DNA of 64,000 bases from the NCBI RefSeq assembly GCF_030316895.1, contig NZ_JASZYV010000001.1, forward strand, positions 248,001-312,000, read 5' to 3'. The DNA is from Variovorax dokdonensis. Its GTDB lineage: Bacteria > Pseudomonadota > Gammaproteobacteria > Burkholderiales > Burkholderiaceae_C. Positions 26,336 to 36,408 of this stretch are shown piece after piece. The first letter of the stretch is position 1, and each line of letters starts with the position of its first letter. The position numbers and the translations under genes are program-made. The notes below the pieces were generated by a model. The model saw only the letters and a program-made list of their open reading frames with translations. It was not told where the DNA came from and ran no database searches.

Positions 26336-27007
26336 ATGCTCGAACCCGACGCCGCCATTGCCGAACTGCATGAAGCCATGCCGGACGAGGCATTGATGCG
26401 CGCCTTTGCCGACGGCGACAGCCGTGCCTTCGATGTCCTCTATGGGCGCCACGAGGGCGCGCTGTACCGCTTCGTGCGCCGGCTTCTCGGGGTGCGGCTT
26501 GCGGCCGAGGTGGACGAGGTGTTCCAGGAAACGTGGTTTCGCATCGTCGCCGCACGCGAAAGCTTCGCGCCCCAGGGCGCGCGCTGGCGAACGTGGGCCT
26601 TCACGATCGCGCACAACCTGGCCATGGATCGACTGCGCGTCAGCGGGCGCGAAGTCGTGCTCGCTCATGGCGACGACGATGAAGAAGGCGGCGATGGCGC
26701 CGAAGCCTTGCGCGCATTTCGGCGGGCGCGCAGCGCGGGCCACGGAGCAGAAGCCGCTCATCCGTCGGCCGAGGAGCTTGCGTTCTGGCGTGCGGCCGGT
26801 CGCCGGCTGCTGGCATGCCTGGACGAGTTGCCGGACGATCAACGCGCGGCCTTCCTGCTGCGCAACGAAGAGGGCGTGGCGGTGGAAGACATTGCGCAGA
26901 TGCAGGAGGTCGAATTCGAGACCGTACGCAGCCGCCTTCGCTACGGCCTGAAGAAGTTGCGCGCCTGCATGGCCACCTATCTCGAGGCACTGGGGCCGCG
27001 CGCATGA
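26336..27007 (+). CDS. ECF RNA polymerase sigma factor
   Basis: A 223-residue sigma-70-family factor. Region 2 contains DEVFQETWFRIVAARE and the WAFTIAHNLAMDRLR segment that recognises the -10 element; region 4 (about 165-215) contains LPDDQRAAFLLRNEEGVAVE followed by a helix-turn-helix. The charged linker between them is longer than usual. The next gene starts inside its stop codon (ATGA) and encodes a single-pass membrane protein fitting an anti-sigma factor. Promoters in the divergent region to the vWA gene are the likely targets. Confidence 0.9.
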   Translation: MLEPDAAIAELHEAMPDEALMRAFADGDSRAFDVLYGRHEGALYRFVRRLLGVRLAAEVDEVFQETWFRIVAARESFAPQGARWRTWAFTIAHNLAMDRLRVSGREVVLAHGDDDEEGGDGAEALRAFRRARSAGHGAEAAHPSAEELAFWRAAGRRLLACLDELPDDQRAAFLLRNEEGVAVEDIAQMQEVEFETVRSRLRYGLKKLRACMATYLEALGPRA

Positions 27008-28410
27008 CGAGCAAGGATCCACACCTGAATTCGCTCCCCGGCGAGGGCCCCGGTGGCGATGCCGACTTGCACGATGCATTCATGGCCCAGGCGCTCGCTC
27101 AGGCGCCAGACCGCTCCGAATTGCCGGATTGGCATGTTCGCAAGGCGGTGCTCGATCATGCGCACGACGCCGTTGCCGCGGCCGAAGAACTGATCGCCGC
27201 GAGCCGGTCACGGACGGCCTGGTGGCGCATCGGTACCTGGCTGCGCAGCGGCCGCAATGAAGCGCGCGGGCGCAGTGCGATGCCCTGGGCGGCGGGCCTG
27301 GCCACGGTGGTGGTGGGCGTGTTGATCACCTTGGTCTGGCAAGGAGAACCGGTGCCCGACGCGCGGCCCGATCACGAGTCTTGGCCGCGCGTTGCCTCGC
27401 CGGAAATGAAATCGTCGCCGCGCGAGCGGCTTGACCGCGATGAAGCGCCGGAGACCGGGAAGGCCACAGAAGAAGCGTCGACCGAGCCAGGGTCGGCGGA
27501 TCGCAACGCGGCTCAGCCCGATGCGGCCGGGCAAAGTGCCGCCGGGCAAAGCGCAGTCGAGCAGCGGGCGGTCGAGAAAAAGGTGGTCGAGCAGCGAGCC
27601 GCCGAGCAGCGCGCACCTGGCACTCAAGCGTCCGGGGCAGCGCCGAAAGCCGCACCCGCAGCGCCCTTACCGCCGCTGTCGGCCGCACCGCCATCGGCGC
27701 CCCTTGCCACGCCATCCATACCGTCCACCCCGTCCATGCCCACGCCGCCGGCCAATGCCGGCAGCAAGGACGGCGCGCGCGAGCAGGGCGCCTTCGGGGA
27801 GGCAGGCACCGACTCGGCACCCGCAGCAGAAGCCCAAGCCCTGAGTCCTTCGCAGATGCAGGACCTGGCGAAGGCGCAGTCGCGGGTTGCGGTGCCGCCG
27901 GCGCCAGCAGCTTCGATGCCGATGCCGATGCCGATGCCGATGCCGATGCCGCCAGCCACGACCCGGCCGGTGCCGCAGGCGCCGTCATCGCCGTTATTGC
28001 AGTCGTCGCCGTCGTCGACGCCAACGCCTCAAGCCCCGGCCGAGCCGACGGCCAAGGCGACCCCAGCCTACGCATCACTCTCGCGCTGGAGCGAACTGCA
28101 CATCGCAAGCGTTTCCGGCCAGATCAGGACCGTGCCGCGTGTGGAAGGCAGCAACCTTGTTGCGCTGCTGAACGAGGCGGCGGCGCAGGAATCCAGCGGC
28201 GAGGTCTTGCGAGAGTTGCCGCAATGGCGCGTTTCGCTGGAGCGCAAGGGCCAGCCACTGGCATTGCTGGAAGTCGGGCGCAGTCAGCTTCGCTGGACGG
28301 AAGGCGCTTCTGCGCCCATCACGAGCCGCCCCAGCCCGGCTTTGCTCGAAGCGCTCCATGCCGCATTGCGCGAGGCGGTCAGGGCGCCTTCGGGGCGAGG
28401 GCGCAAATAG
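27004..28410 (+). CDS. Probable anti-sigma factor, single membrane pass, Pro/Ala-rich
   Basis: This 468-residue protein has an acidic N-terminal cytoplasmic part, one membrane helix (AGLATVVVGVLITLVW, about 100-115), a long low-complexity periplasmic region rich in Ala, Pro, Gln and Glu, and a folded C-terminal part (about 355-455). Six GATGCC repeats at 27915-27950 encode a Met-Pro run. No zinc-binding HxxxCxxC motif is visible, so it is not a ZAS-type anti-sigma; the role rests on overlap with the sigma gene and on topology. A stress-sensing membrane regulator is the simplest reading. Confidence 0.6.
   Translation: MTSKDPHLNSLPGEGPGGDADLHDAFMAQALAQAPDRSELPDWHVRKAVLDHAHDAVAAAEELIAASRSRTAWWRIGTWLRSGRNEARGRSAMPWAAGLATVVVGVLITLVWQGEPVPDARPDHESWPRVASPEMKSSPRERLDRDEAPETGKATEEASTEPGSADRNAAQPDAAGQSAAGQSAVEQRAVEKKVVEQRAAEQRAPGTQASGAAPKAAPAAPLPPLSAAPPSAPLATPSIPSTPSMPTPPANAGSKDGAREQGAFGEAGTDSAPAAEAQALSPSQMQDLAKAQSRVAVPPAPAASMPMPMPMPMPMPPATTRPVPQAPSSPLLQSSPSSTPTPQAPAEPTAKATPAYASLSRWSELHIASVSGQIRTVPRVEGSNLVALLNEAAAQESSGEVLRELPQWRVSLERKGQPLALLEVGRSQLRWTEGASAPITSRPSPALLEALHAALREAVRAPSGRGRK
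27915..27950 (+). repeat. Six tandem GATGCC repeats
   Basis: A perfect 6-bp unit is repeated six times inside the anti-sigma gene and encodes alternating Met and Pro. Changes in copy number would keep the reading frame and alter only the length of the Met-Pro linker. Confidence 0.9.
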
Positions 28411-28433
28411 CGCCCCGCGCCTGTGCTCGAAGC

Positions 28434-29213
28434 TCAGGCGTTCTTGAAGTCCGGTGCGCGCTTGTTCAGGAAGGCATCCATGCCTTCCTTCTGGTCGGCC
28501 GTGGCGAAAAGCGAATGGAACAAGCGGCGCTCGAACAGCAGGCCGTCCGACAGGCCGGATTCGAAGGCGCGGTTGACCGATTCCTTGGCGGCCATCACCG
28601 AGATCTGCGAATAGCCCGCAATGACGAGGGCCGCTCCCAAGGCCTCGTCGGCCAGTTTGTCCACCGGCACCACGCGGCTGACCAGGCCGGCGCGCTCGGC
28701 CTCCTGGGCGTCCATCATGCGGCCGGTCAGGGTCATGTCCATGGCCTTGGACTTGCCCACCGCCAGCGGAAGCCGCTGCGTGCCGCCGGCGCCGGGGATC
28801 ACGCCGATCTTGATCTCGGGCTGACCGAACTTCGCGTTGTCGGCGGCGATGATGAAGTCGCACATCATCGCCAGCTCGCAGCCGCCACCCAGGGCGAATC
28901 CGCTCACCGCGGCGATGACCGGCTTGCGCACCTGGCGGATGGTTTCCCAGTTGCGGCTGATGAAGTTCTTCTTGTAGACGTCCTGAAAGCTGTACTTGGC
29001 CATCGCCGAGATGTCGGCGCCAGCGGCAAATGCCTTCTCGCTGCCGGTGATGATGATGCAGCCGATGGCCTCGTCGGCATCAAAGGCCATCAGCGCCTGG
29101 CCCAGTTCATCCATCAGCGCGTCGTTGAGCGCATTGAGCGCCTTGGGGCGATGCAGGGTGACGATGCCGACCTTGCCGCCTTCGGTGCGGACCTGAATGT
29201 TTTCGTAGCTCAT
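28434..29213 (-). CDS. Enoyl-CoA hydratase
   Basis: A 259-residue crotonase-family enzyme that hydrates trans-2-enoyl-CoA to 3-hydroxyacyl-CoA in beta-oxidation. The oxyanion-hole segments are [11 protein letters not shown] (about 60-70) and [16 protein letters not shown] (about 100-115); the catalytic glutamates are in GGGCE and in the [16 protein letters not shown] segment. The start at 29213 overlaps the stop of the upstream M61 peptidase gene (ATGA); a longer frame would run into that gene in another register. Confidence 0.95.
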   Translation of the reverse strand: MSYENIQVRTEGGKVGIVTLHRPKALNALNDALMDELGQALMAFDADEAIGCIIITGSEKAFAAGADISAMAKYSFQDVYKKNFISRNWETIRQVRKPVIAAVSGFALGGGCELAMMCDFIIAADNAKFGQPEIKIGVIPGAGGTQRLPLAVGKSKAMDMTLTGRMMDAQEAERAGLVSRVVPVDKLADEALGAALVIAGYSQISVMAAKESVNRAFESGLSDGLLFERRLFHSLFATADQKEGMDAFLNKRAPDFKNA

Positions 29214-31060
29214 CTGGGTTGCCTCTTTGAACGTGAACGGGTTGGAGGATGCTCGCTGACCGCGCCGCCCAGCCAATGCGACATGCGCCGGGCGTCCTGT
29301 ACCGCCAGTCGCCAGGTGGTGATGCCTGCGGGCAGTTGCAGCGGCAGTCGCAGAAGGCGCCGGTCCCGGGCGACGATCGCGGTGACCGTCTTGGCGTCGG
29401 GGCCCAGGTACAGGGCCAGGTCTTCGAGCTTGGCAATGCGCCAGGCTTGCGCGGGGCGACCGCGGTTGCCCGTGACCTCGACACCCAGCCATTCGTCGCC
29501 TGCCGCAAAGCCGGCTTTTTCAGCCGCGCCGCCGCGCAGCACCACCTTGACCTGCACGGCGCCGTTGGTCTCGGCCACTCGCAGGCCCAATCGCTGGGCA
29601 GGCTGCGCCGGCTCGTCGAGGGCCGCCACACCGTGCGCGATGAGCAGTTCGGTCAGCGGCAGTTCGCCGGTGCCGTGCACCCATCGGTCGAGCTCGGATG
29701 AGAACGAACGATGCCCCACTTCGGCCAAGGCTGCGGCAATATCCGCTTCGGCAATGGGTCCGCCATCGCTGCGGGTCCACAGCAGTCGCATGACGTCGTC
29801 GAGCGTGCCCTTGCCTTCGGCGCGCAAAGTGAGATCCAGGCACAGCGCCACCAAGGCACCCTTGGTGTAGTAGCTCACCGTCAGATTGGGCGTCTGTTCG
29901 TCCTGCCGGTAGTACTTGACCCACGCGTCGAAGCTCGCCTGCGCGACCGACTGCACCTCGCGCCCTGGCGTCTGCAGCACCTGGTTGATGGTCTTGGTGA
30001 TCAGGCGCAGGTAGGTGGCGTCGTCGATGCGGTTGGAGCGGCGCAGAACCAGGTCGTCGTAGTAGCTCGTAAAGCCTTCGAAGAACCAGAGCAGCCGCGT
30101 GTAGTTCTCGGATGCATAGTCGTAAGCGGCGAACTCGGCGGGTCGCAGTCGCTTGACGTTCCAGGTGTGGAAGTACTCATGGCTGATGAGGCCCAGCAGC
30201 GTGGTGTAGCCCTCGGTCTGTCGCGTCTCGCCGATGCGCGGCAGATCGCGGCGTGCGCAGATCAGGGCCGTGCTGTGGCGATGCTCCAGTCCGCCGTAGC
30301 CGTCGTCGACCACGTTGAGCATGAAGACGTAGCGGTCGTGCGGCGGCTTCGATCCACCGCGGCGCCCGACGCGATCGCCATGCCACAGCTGCATCTGCGC
30401 CTCGCAGATGGCTTGGGTGTCCGCCAGCAGCTTTTCGCCGTTGAATGTGGGCGCTGCACCGGCCACCACGAAGCGGTGCGCAACGCCGCCCGCATCGAAA
30501 CTGCCGCTCCAGAAGGCGCCCATCTCGACCGGGCTGTCGGCCAGTTCGTCATAGTCGGCGGCAAGGTAGCTGCCGAATCCGTGGCGATCGACCTTGAGCG
30601 GCGCGAGCGCGGTAGCGCACTGCCAGCGCGCCTCTCCGGCCGACGCCGTGGGCGCCACGACTTCCAGCGCATGGGGGACGTCGGTCTGACCTTCGACACG
30701 AAGACACAGGCTGGTGGAGTTGAAAAAGCCGCGCGCGTCGTCGAGCCAGGCGGTGCGCACGGAGTTGTCGTGCGCGCAGACCTGCCAGGTCATGACCAGC
30801 GGCTGCCCGGGCTTGCATTCGACCTGCCAGGTGGCCTTGTCCAAGTGCGCAAGCGCGAGCGATCGCCGTCCCTGCTTCGCCTGCAGCCCCTGCAGGTCCT
30901 TCGCGAACTCGCGGATCAGGTAGCTGCCCGGAATCCACGCCGGCAGCGACACGCGCTGCGATGCGGCCGGATTCTCGATCTGCAGCTGGACTTCGAAAAG
31001 GTGGGCGTGCCGGTCGGCACACGCCACGCGATAGGCGATGGGTGCTCTGTGGGATGCCAT
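29210..31060 (-). CDS. M61-family (glycyl aminopeptidase-like) metallopeptidase with PDZ domain
   Basis: This 616-residue protein has a beta-rich N-terminal domain, then the gluzincin catalytic domain with [14 protein letters not shown] near 293-306 (HExxH zinc site) and a downstream [13 protein letters not shown] helix supplying the third zinc ligand glutamate. A PDZ domain follows near the C-terminus ([19 protein letters not shown]). M61 enzymes release N-terminal glycine or alanine. No signal peptide is evident. It lies in a run of overlapping minus-strand genes between dsbC and the enoyl-CoA hydratase; the start overlaps the dsbC stop by one base. Confidence 0.92.
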   Translation of the reverse strand: MASHRAPIAYRVACADRHAHLFEVQLQIENPAASQRVSLPAWIPGSYLIREFAKDLQGLQAKQGRRSLALAHLDKATWQVECKPGQPLVMTWQVCAHDNSVRTAWLDDARGFFNSTSLCLRVEGQTDVPHALEVVAPTASAGEARWQCATALAPLKVDRHGFGSYLAADYDELADSPVEMGAFWSGSFDAGGVAHRFVVAGAAPTFNGEKLLADTQAICEAQMQLWHGDRVGRRGGSKPPHDRYVFMLNVVDDGYGGLEHRHSTALICARRDLPRIGETRQTEGYTTLLGLISHEYFHTWNVKRLRPAEFAAYDYASENYTRLLWFFEGFTSYYDDLVLRRSNRIDDATYLRLITKTINQVLQTPGREVQSVAQASFDAWVKYYRQDEQTPNLTVSYYTKGALVALCLDLTLRAEGKGTLDDVMRLLWTRSDGGPIAEADIAAALAEVGHRSFSSELDRWVHGTGELPLTELLIAHGVAALDEPAQPAQRLGLRVAETNGAVQVKVVLRGGAAEKAGFAAGDEWLGVEVTGNRGRPAQAWRIAKLEDLALYLGPDAKTVTAIVARDRRLLRLPLQLPAGITTWRLAVQDARRMSHWLGGAVSEHPPTRSRSKRQPR

Positions 31061-31785
31061 CAGTTCTTGATGGCCGCCAGTTTCTGCTCGACCTGCTCGG
31101 CGGGCACCGCGCCGGGAATGCGCGAACCGTCGGCGAAGATCAGCGTCGGCGTTCCGCTGATGTTGTACTTGCGCCCGAAGGCAACGTTGCGCGCGAGCAC
31201 GTCGGCATTGCAGCTCGCGGGCGCCGTGGTCGGCTTGGCTTGCGTCAGCATCCAGTCGTTCCAGGCCTTGCCCTTGTCCTTGCTGCACCAGATGTCGCGC
31301 GACTTGGTGTGCGAGTCCGGCCCCAGGACCGGATACAGGAACAGGTAGACGGTCACGTTGTCCACCTTCTGCAGGTCCTTCTCGAAGTGCTTGCAGTAGC
31401 CGCAGTTGGGGTCTTCGAACACCGCCAGCTTGCGCTGCCCGTTGCCGCGCACGATCTTGAAGGCGTCTTGCAGCGGCAGCTTGTCGAAGGCCACTTCGTT
31501 GAGCTTGTCCACGCGTTCCTGCGTGAGGTTGCGGCGGGCCTTGATGTCGATCATCTCGCCCTGCATGAGGTAGTTGCCCTGCGCATCCACGTAGAAGATG
31601 TCGGAGCCGACGCGGACTTCGAACAGGCCGTCGATCGGCGTCTTGCGCACTTCGTCGATCTTCTGGAACTGCGGGAAGCGTTCACCGAGGTTCTTGCGGA
31701 TCTCGGCTTCGCCCGCGACGGCAGACACAGCGATACAGGCGGCGGCGCAGGCCAGTGCGGCAGCCAGCAGGCGGGAGGGTTTCAT
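31060..31785 (-). CDS. dsbC: Thiol:disulfide interchange protein DsbC
   Basis: This 241-residue periplasmic disulfide isomerase has a signal peptide (LLAAALACAAACIAVSAVAG), an N-terminal dimerisation domain (about 27-85) and a thioredoxin fold with active site CGYC near 127-130 and the cis-Pro loop SGTPTLIF. It corrects wrong disulfides in exported proteins and is kept reduced by DsbD. Two further cysteines (DIWCSKD, APASCNAD) match the structural disulfide of the family. The stop codon overlaps the start of the M61 gene. Confidence 0.95.
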   Translation of the reverse strand: MKPSRLLAAALACAAACIAVSAVAGEAEIRKNLGERFPQFQKIDEVRKTPIDGLFEVRVGSDIFYVDAQGNYLMQGEMIDIKARRNLTQERVDKLNEVAFDKLPLQDAFKIVRGNGQRKLAVFEDPNCGYCKHFEKDLQKVDNVTVYLFLYPVLGPDSHTKSRDIWCSKDKGKAWNDWMLTQAKPTTAPASCNADVLARNVAFGRKYNISGTPTLIFADGSRIPGAVPAEQVEQKLAAIKN

Positions 31786-31793
31786 GATGTTTC

Positions 31794-32969
31794 TCAGAGA
31801 ACGGGAAGTCGGGGAAATTCGAATCGGGGGGCGGCGGTCGGCAGGCCCATCGCCTGGCGAGCCACCCATGACTTGAGCAGCCGCGTCCGGTTGAAGCCGG
31901 TCATGCCCAGGTTGCGAAGTCGCGGCAATGGCTCGGCACCATGTGCGAAGAGCTGCTGCAGGCCGTCCGTCGCCAGGCTCATCGCCATCACCTCGCCGCG
32001 GCGCGCGCGCTCGTAGCGGCGCAGCAGGCGCAGATCGCCCACGCTGCGCCAATGTTCGCGGGTTGCAATGACGTCGGCCAAGGCCCGGGCATCCGCCAGG
32101 CCGAGGTTGAGGCCCTGGCCCGCCAACGGGTGCACGGTGTGGGCGGCATCGCCGGCCAACGCCCAGCTGTCTCGTTCGTCATCGGGCATGTGGCCCGTCC
32201 AGCGATCGGCAATGGCTCGTTGAAGGGGCCATGCGGCCCGCTCGCCGATGGGGGTCAGCGCGCCCAGCGCATTGCCGCTGCCTTCGGCGACTTCGGTGGC
32301 AAAGGCCGTCTCGTCCAGGGCCATGAGGCGCGCCGCGTGGGCCAGCTCAACCGACCAGACGAGGGCCACTTCGTGGCCGCCTGTTCCGCCCAGCGGCAAC
32401 AGGGCCAGCACTTCGCCGCGATGGTTGAACCACTGTCGGGCCACTTCGCCGTGCGGCTGCTCGGCCGTGAAGCGCGCCGCGATGGCCTGCTGCGGATAAC
32501 GCGTGACTTCGTAGTTCACGCCCAGCGCTTCGCGTGTGGCACTGGCCCGGCCTTCGCAGACGATGGTGAGCGGGGCGGCGACCGGGGCTTTCACCACATC
32601 GACCAACGGCTGGAATCGAACGGCATCGGCCAGGCGCTGCTCCAGGGCGGGCACGTCGGCGATCCAGGCGAGGGCGTCGACATGATGGTCGGCGGCCTTG
32701 AACTGCACGCTGCCGTCGGCGTCGCCGCGGATCTGCATTTCGCGAACCGCGGTGACGTGCATGTCGTCCGGCCAGGCGCGAAGCGATTCGAGCAGGCGCC
32801 GCGAGGCGTCGTTGAGGGCGTAGGCCCGGATGTCCTCGCGCGCCCGCGCCTCGCGATCCTGCTCGGGTGTGACCAGTGCGACGCGTACTCGCGCGCCGGC
32901 CAACAGCAATGCCAGCGCCCGGCCAACAATGCCGGCGCCGCGGATGCAGACTTCAGGGGGAAGAGCCAT
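31794..32969 (-). CDS. UbiH/UbiF-like FAD-dependent monooxygenase
   Basis: A 391-residue flavoprotein hydroxylase. The dinucleotide-binding motif RGAGIVGRALALLLAG is at about 9-24, and the second FAD motif ALAGDAAHTVHPLAGQGLNL near 290 is characteristic of ubiquinone-biosynthesis hydroxylases (UbiH, UbiF, UbiI, VisC), which hydroxylate the ubiquinone ring. Which ring position it acts on cannot be told. I chose the ATG at 32969; the in-frame extension upstream overlaps the promoter of the divergent MOSC gene. Eight bases separate it from dsbC. Confidence 0.88.
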   Translation of the reverse strand: MALPPEVCIRGAGIVGRALALLLAGARVRVALVTPEQDREARAREDIRAYALNDASRRLLESLRAWPDDMHVTAVREMQIRGDADGSVQFKAADHHVDALAWIADVPALEQRLADAVRFQPLVDVVKAPVAAPLTIVCEGRASATREALGVNYEVTRYPQQAIAARFTAEQPHGEVARQWFNHRGEVLALLPLGGTGGHEVALVWSVELAHAARLMALDETAFATEVAEGSGNALGALTPIGERAAWPLQRAIADRWTGHMPDDERDSWALAGDAAHTVHPLAGQGLNLGLADARALADVIATREHWRSVGDLRLLRRYERARRGEVMAMSLATDGLQQLFAHGAEPLPRLRNLGMTGFNRTRLLKSWVARQAMGLPTAAPRFEFPRLPVL

Positions 32970-33044
32970 TCGGCCATTGTAGGGAGTTGCATTCGGGCGG
33001 CGGGGCGATGATGGACAATCCTTGCCCACTGTTCGAGGACTCTT

Positions 33045-33929
33045 GTGAACCCTGCCGATTTCGACCTTCAGGCCACGATTGCGCGGCTATTCGTCTACCC
33101 CATCAAGTCCTGCGCGGGCGTCGAGCTCAAGGAAAGCCTGCTGGTCGAGACCGGCCTGGAATTCGACCGCGCCTGGATGGTGGTGGACGAGACCGGCGAG
33201 TTCGTCAGCCAGCGCGAGCTGCCGCGCATGGCCCTCATCCGCCCCACCTTGAAATACAGCGAGATGGTGTTGCGCGCCCCCGGCATGCTGGCGCTGCACA
33301 TTGCCTTCGACCGCGTCGAGGCGCCCGTCAAGGTGCGCGTATGGGACGACGAAGTGGCCGCCTACGACATGGGCGACATCGCGGCGCAGTGGTTCAGCGA
33401 CTTCCTTTCCGAACCCGGAAAGCCGCAGCGGCTTCGGCTGGTGCGCTTCGATCCCGATCAGCGCAGGCTGGCCAGCCGCAAGTGGACCGGCGACGTGGAA
33501 GCGCCGACCGAATTCGCCGACGGCTTTCCGCTGCTGGTGGTCGGCGAGGGATCGCTCGCCAGCCTGAACGAGCGCCTGTCGGCCGCCGGCCACGCGAACG
33601 TCGGAATCGAGCGCTTCCGACCCAACATCGTGCTGGCGGGTCTGGAGGCCCATGACGAAGACCGGGTCGACGCTTTGCATGTGCAGACGGAAGACGCGCA
33701 GGCGGCCCAGCTGCGTCCGGTCAAGCCATGCTCGCGCTGCCCCATTCCGGACATCGACCCGGCCACCGCCACCAGCAGCCCGGAAGTCGGCGACACCCTG
33801 CGCACCTACCGGGCCGATCCGCGGGTCGATGGCGCCATCACCTTCGGCATGAACGCCATCGTGATCGAGGGCGTCGATTGCAACCTGAAGGTGGGACAGG
33901 CGGTGGGGGCGAATCTGCGCTTCGACTAG
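33045..33929 (+). CDS. MOSC domain protein (YcbX-like)
   Basis: A 294-residue protein with an N-terminal MOSC beta-barrel domain ([16 protein letters not shown]) and a C-terminal MOSC catalytic domain containing [10 protein letters not shown] and the conserved cysteine segment [12 protein letters not shown]. These proteins bind molybdenum cofactor and reduce N-hydroxylated compounds; YcbX detoxifies base analogues. Unlike E. coli YcbX there is no fused ferredoxin domain. The start is a GTG at 33045. Confidence 0.9.
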   Translation: MNPADFDLQATIARLFVYPIKSCAGVELKESLLVETGLEFDRAWMVVDETGEFVSQRELPRMALIRPTLKYSEMVLRAPGMLALHIAFDRVEAPVKVRVWDDEVAAYDMGDIAAQWFSDFLSEPGKPQRLRLVRFDPDQRRLASRKWTGDVEAPTEFADGFPLLVVGEGSLASLNERLSAAGHANVGIERFRPNIVLAGLEAHDEDRVDALHVQTEDAQAAQLRPVKPCSRCPIPDIDPATATSSPEVGDTLRTYRADPRVDGAITFGMNAIVIEGVDCNLKVGQAVGANLRFD

Positions 33930-33947
33930 GGCCTGCGCCGGCCCGCC

Positions 33948-33953
33948 TAAAAT
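33948..33953 (+). promoter_or_regulatory. Probable -10 element of ychF
   Basis: TAAAAT followed by CG lies 35 bases before the ychF ATG. TAnAATCG patterns recur at several promoters in this window (before dusB and rubredoxin). No convincing -35 accompanies it. Confidence 0.4.
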
Positions 33954-33988
33954 CGCCGGCTTCCCCTAGAAACCCTGAAAGTTGCGCC

Positions 33989-35083
33989 ATGAGCCTGCAA
34001 TGCGGCATCGTTGGCCTGCCCAACGTCGGCAAGTCCACTCTTTTCAACGCCCTGACCAAGGCCGGCATCGCGGCGGAAAACTATCCCTTCTGCACCATCG
34101 AGCCCAATGTGGGCGTGGTCGAAGTGCCTGATCCGCGCCTTGCGCAGCTGGCCGAGATCGTCAAGCCCGAGCGCATCGTCCCGGCCATCGTCGAGTTCGT
34201 CGACATCGCCGGCCTGGTGGCGGGCGCGAGCCAGGGCGAAGGCCTGGGCAACCAGTTCCTGGCCCACATCCGCGAGACCGACGCCATCGTCAACGTCGTG
34301 CGCTGCTTCGAAGACCCCAACGTGATCCACGTGGCCGGCAAGGTCGATCCGATCTCCGACATCGAGGTCATCCAGACCGAGCTTTGCCTGGCCGACCTGG
34401 GCACGGTCGAAAAGGCCGTGGCGCGCTACACCAAGCAGGCCAAGAGCGGCAACGACAAGGAAGCCACCGCCATGGTCAAGGTGCTCGGTCCGATTCAGGC
34501 CGCGCTGGACCAGGGCAAGCCGGTGCGCTCGCTGGGCCTGTCGAAAGAAGACCAGGCGCTGATCAAGCCCCTGTGCCTGATCACGGCCAAGCCCGCCATG
34601 TTCGTGGGCAACGTGAGCGAAGACGGCTTCGAGAACAACCCGCTGCTCGATCGCCTGACCGAGTTCGCCAACCAGCAGAACGCGCCGGTCGTCGCCATCT
34701 GCGCCAAGATCGAAGCCGAGATGGCGGACATGGACGACGAGGACAAGAAGATGTTCCTCGAGGAAATCGGCCAGGAGGAGCCGGGCCTGAACCGCCTCGT
34801 GCGCGCCGGCTTCAAGCTCCTGGGCCTGCAGACGTACTTCACCGCAGGCGTGAAGGAAGTGCGGGCCTGGACCATCCACATCGGCGACACCGCACCGCAG
34901 GCAGCCGGCGTCATCCACGGTGACTTCGAGCGCGGCTTCATCCGCGCGCAGACCATCGCCTTCGACGACTTCATCGCCTGCAAGGGCGAGCAGGGCGCCA
35001 AGGATGCGGGCAAGATGCGCTCTGAAGGCAAGGAATACGTCGTCAAGGATGGCGACGTGATGAACTTCCTGTTCAACGTCTGA
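33989..35083 (+). CDS. ychF: Redox-regulated ATPase YchF
   Basis: A 364-residue Obg-family P-loop protein. G1 is GLPNVGKS (8-15), the G3 region is [17 protein letters not shown] follows, and a C-terminal TGS domain ends in [14 protein letters not shown]. YchF prefers ATP over GTP and binds the ribosome; in E. coli it is a negative regulator of the oxidative-stress response. The length is exactly that of the family. Confidence 0.97.
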   Translation: MSLQCGIVGLPNVGKSTLFNALTKAGIAAENYPFCTIEPNVGVVEVPDPRLAQLAEIVKPERIVPAIVEFVDIAGLVAGASQGEGLGNQFLAHIRETDAIVNVVRCFEDPNVIHVAGKVDPISDIEVIQTELCLADLGTVEKAVARYTKQAKSGNDKEATAMVKVLGPIQAALDQGKPVRSLGLSKEDQALIKPLCLITAKPAMFVGNVSEDGFENNPLLDRLTEFANQQNAPVVAICAKIEAEMADMDDEDKKMFLEEIGQEEPGLNRLVRAGFKLLGLQTYFTAGVKEVRAWTIHIGDTAPQAAGVIHGDFERGFIRAQTIAFDDFIACKGEQGAKDAGKMRSEGKEYVVKDGDVMNFLFNV

Positions 35084-35103
35084 GCGACCACACCGCCACC
35101 TCC

Positions 35104-35778
35104 ATGATCACCGTCCACCACCTGAACAACTCGCGTTCCCAGCGCGTGCTGTGGCTGCTCGAAGAGCTCGGTCTGCCCTACGAGATCGTGGGCTACCAGC
35201 GCGACCCCGCCACGATGCTCGCGCCGGCCGCGTTGAAGGCGGTGCATCCGCTGGGCAAGTCGCCGGTGGTCGTGCTGGACGATGGAACAGTGCTGGCGGA
35301 ATCGGGCGCGATCATCGAGACGCTGCTCGAACGCTTCGGCAATGGGCGTCTCGTGCCCGCGGAGGGTTCGCCCGAGCGCCTTCGCTGGCGCTACTGGATG
35401 CATTACGCCGAGGGTTCGGCCATGCCGCCGTTGCTGCTCAAGCTGGTGTTCGACCGCGTGGAGAAGGGTCCGATGCCCTTTTTCGTGCGGCCCATTGCGC
35501 GCGGCATCGCGGGCAAGGTGCGCAGTGCGCTCATCGAGCCGCAGCTCAAGACGCACCTGGACTACATGGAATCCGAGTTGGGCCGCAGCACCTGGTTCGC
35601 CGGGGAACAGTTCAGTGCGGCAGACATCCAGATGAGCTTTCCGGTCGAGGCGGCACGTGCGCGTGCCGGTTTGGACAGCTCGCGTCCACGCCTGATGGCC
35701 TGGCTCGAGCGCATCCACGCGCGGCCCGCCTACCGGCGGGCGCTGGAGCGCGGCGGGCCTTCCGCGCCGGCAGCCTGA
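35104..35778 (+). CDS. Glutathione S-transferase
   Basis: A 224-residue cytosolic GST with a thioredoxin-like N-terminal domain (VHHLNNSRSQRVLWLLEELG, with the serine/arginine region that contacts glutathione, and the GKSPVV cis-Pro motif) and an all-helical C-terminal domain. It conjugates or reduces electrophiles using glutathione; the substrate is unknown. It follows ychF by 20 bases and may share its transcript. Confidence 0.92.
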   Translation: MITVHHLNNSRSQRVLWLLEELGLPYEIVGYQRDPATMLAPAALKAVHPLGKSPVVVLDDGTVLAESGAIIETLLERFGNGRLVPAEGSPERLRWRYWMHYAEGSAMPPLLLKLVFDRVEKGPMPFFVRPIARGIAGKVRSALIEPQLKTHLDYMESELGRSTWFAGEQFSAADIQMSFPVEAARARAGLDSSRPRLMAWLERIHARPAYRRALERGGPSAPAA

Positions 35779-35787
35779 GCCGACGGC

Positions 35788-36270
35788 TCAGCCCAGGCCC
35801 AGGTGCGGCCAGGCATACATGAGTCCGAGCGTCATCGTCAGGTAGCGCGCAAACTTGCCGATGGCCATGTAAAGCACGCAAGGCCAGAACGACAGGCGCA
35901 GCCAGCCGGCCACGGCGCACAACGGATCGCCGAGGATCGGCAGCCAGGACAGCAGGCACGCCTTGGGTCCCAGCTTTTCCAGCCAGGCCAGCACCCTCAG
36001 GTGATGGCTGGAATGGGCGTATTTGTCGGCGACCTTGTGCGCGCCGTAGCCCATCCACCAGGTCACGACGCCGCCCAGCGTGTTGCCCAGGGTCGCGACC
36101 GCGATGCCGGGCCAGAGCATCTGCGGATTGAGCTGCACCAGCCCGAACAGCGCGGGTTCGGAACCCACCGGAAGCAAGGTGGCTGAAACAAAGGCAACCA
36201 GGAACAGCGAACTGAGTCCGAATTTGGGCAGGGCCAGCAATGCCAGCAAGGAGTCGAACCAGTATTCCAT
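35788..36270 (-). CDS. YqaA-family membrane protein
   Basis: A 160-residue inner-membrane protein with four or five hydrophobic segments, related to the DedA/SNARE-associated superfamily (YqaA subfamily: VSATLLPVGSEPALFGLV, ATLGNTLGGVVTWWMG). DedA relatives act as lipid or drug/proton transporters; YqaA itself has no firm role. It is convergent with the GST gene and divergent from dusB. Confidence 0.88.
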   Translation of the reverse strand: MEYWFDSLLALLALPKFGLSSLFLVAFVSATLLPVGSEPALFGLVQLNPQMLWPGIAVATLGNTLGGVVTWWMGYGAHKVADKYAHSSHHLRVLAWLEKLGPKACLLSWLPILGDPLCAVAGWLRLSFWPCVLYMAIGKFARYLTMTLGLMYAWPHLGLG

Positions 36271-36357
36271 CTAGCGCGGCAGTATAAGAAGCGCGGCGCC
36301 CCACGGCATTCCAGGCGCTGGAGTGCAAATCGTTTCAGCACGACACGTTCAGGTCAG

Positions 36358-36363
36358 TACAAT
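36358..36363 (+). promoter_or_regulatory. Probable -10 element of dusB-fis
   Basis: TACAAT followed by CG, 46 bases before the dusB ATG. A weak -35 (TTCAGC, 36334-36339) lies 18 bases upstream. Confidence 0.4.
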
Positions 36364-36408
36364 CGTGCCTCATTTTTCAGCAGCCGATATCTCGCCACAC
36401 CCTCCTCC

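Noticed and set aside
25682..27007. A 441-residue version of the sigma factor
   Set aside because: The extra N-terminal part lies over the divergent vWA gene and reads as shadow sequence; the sigma regions begin after 26336.
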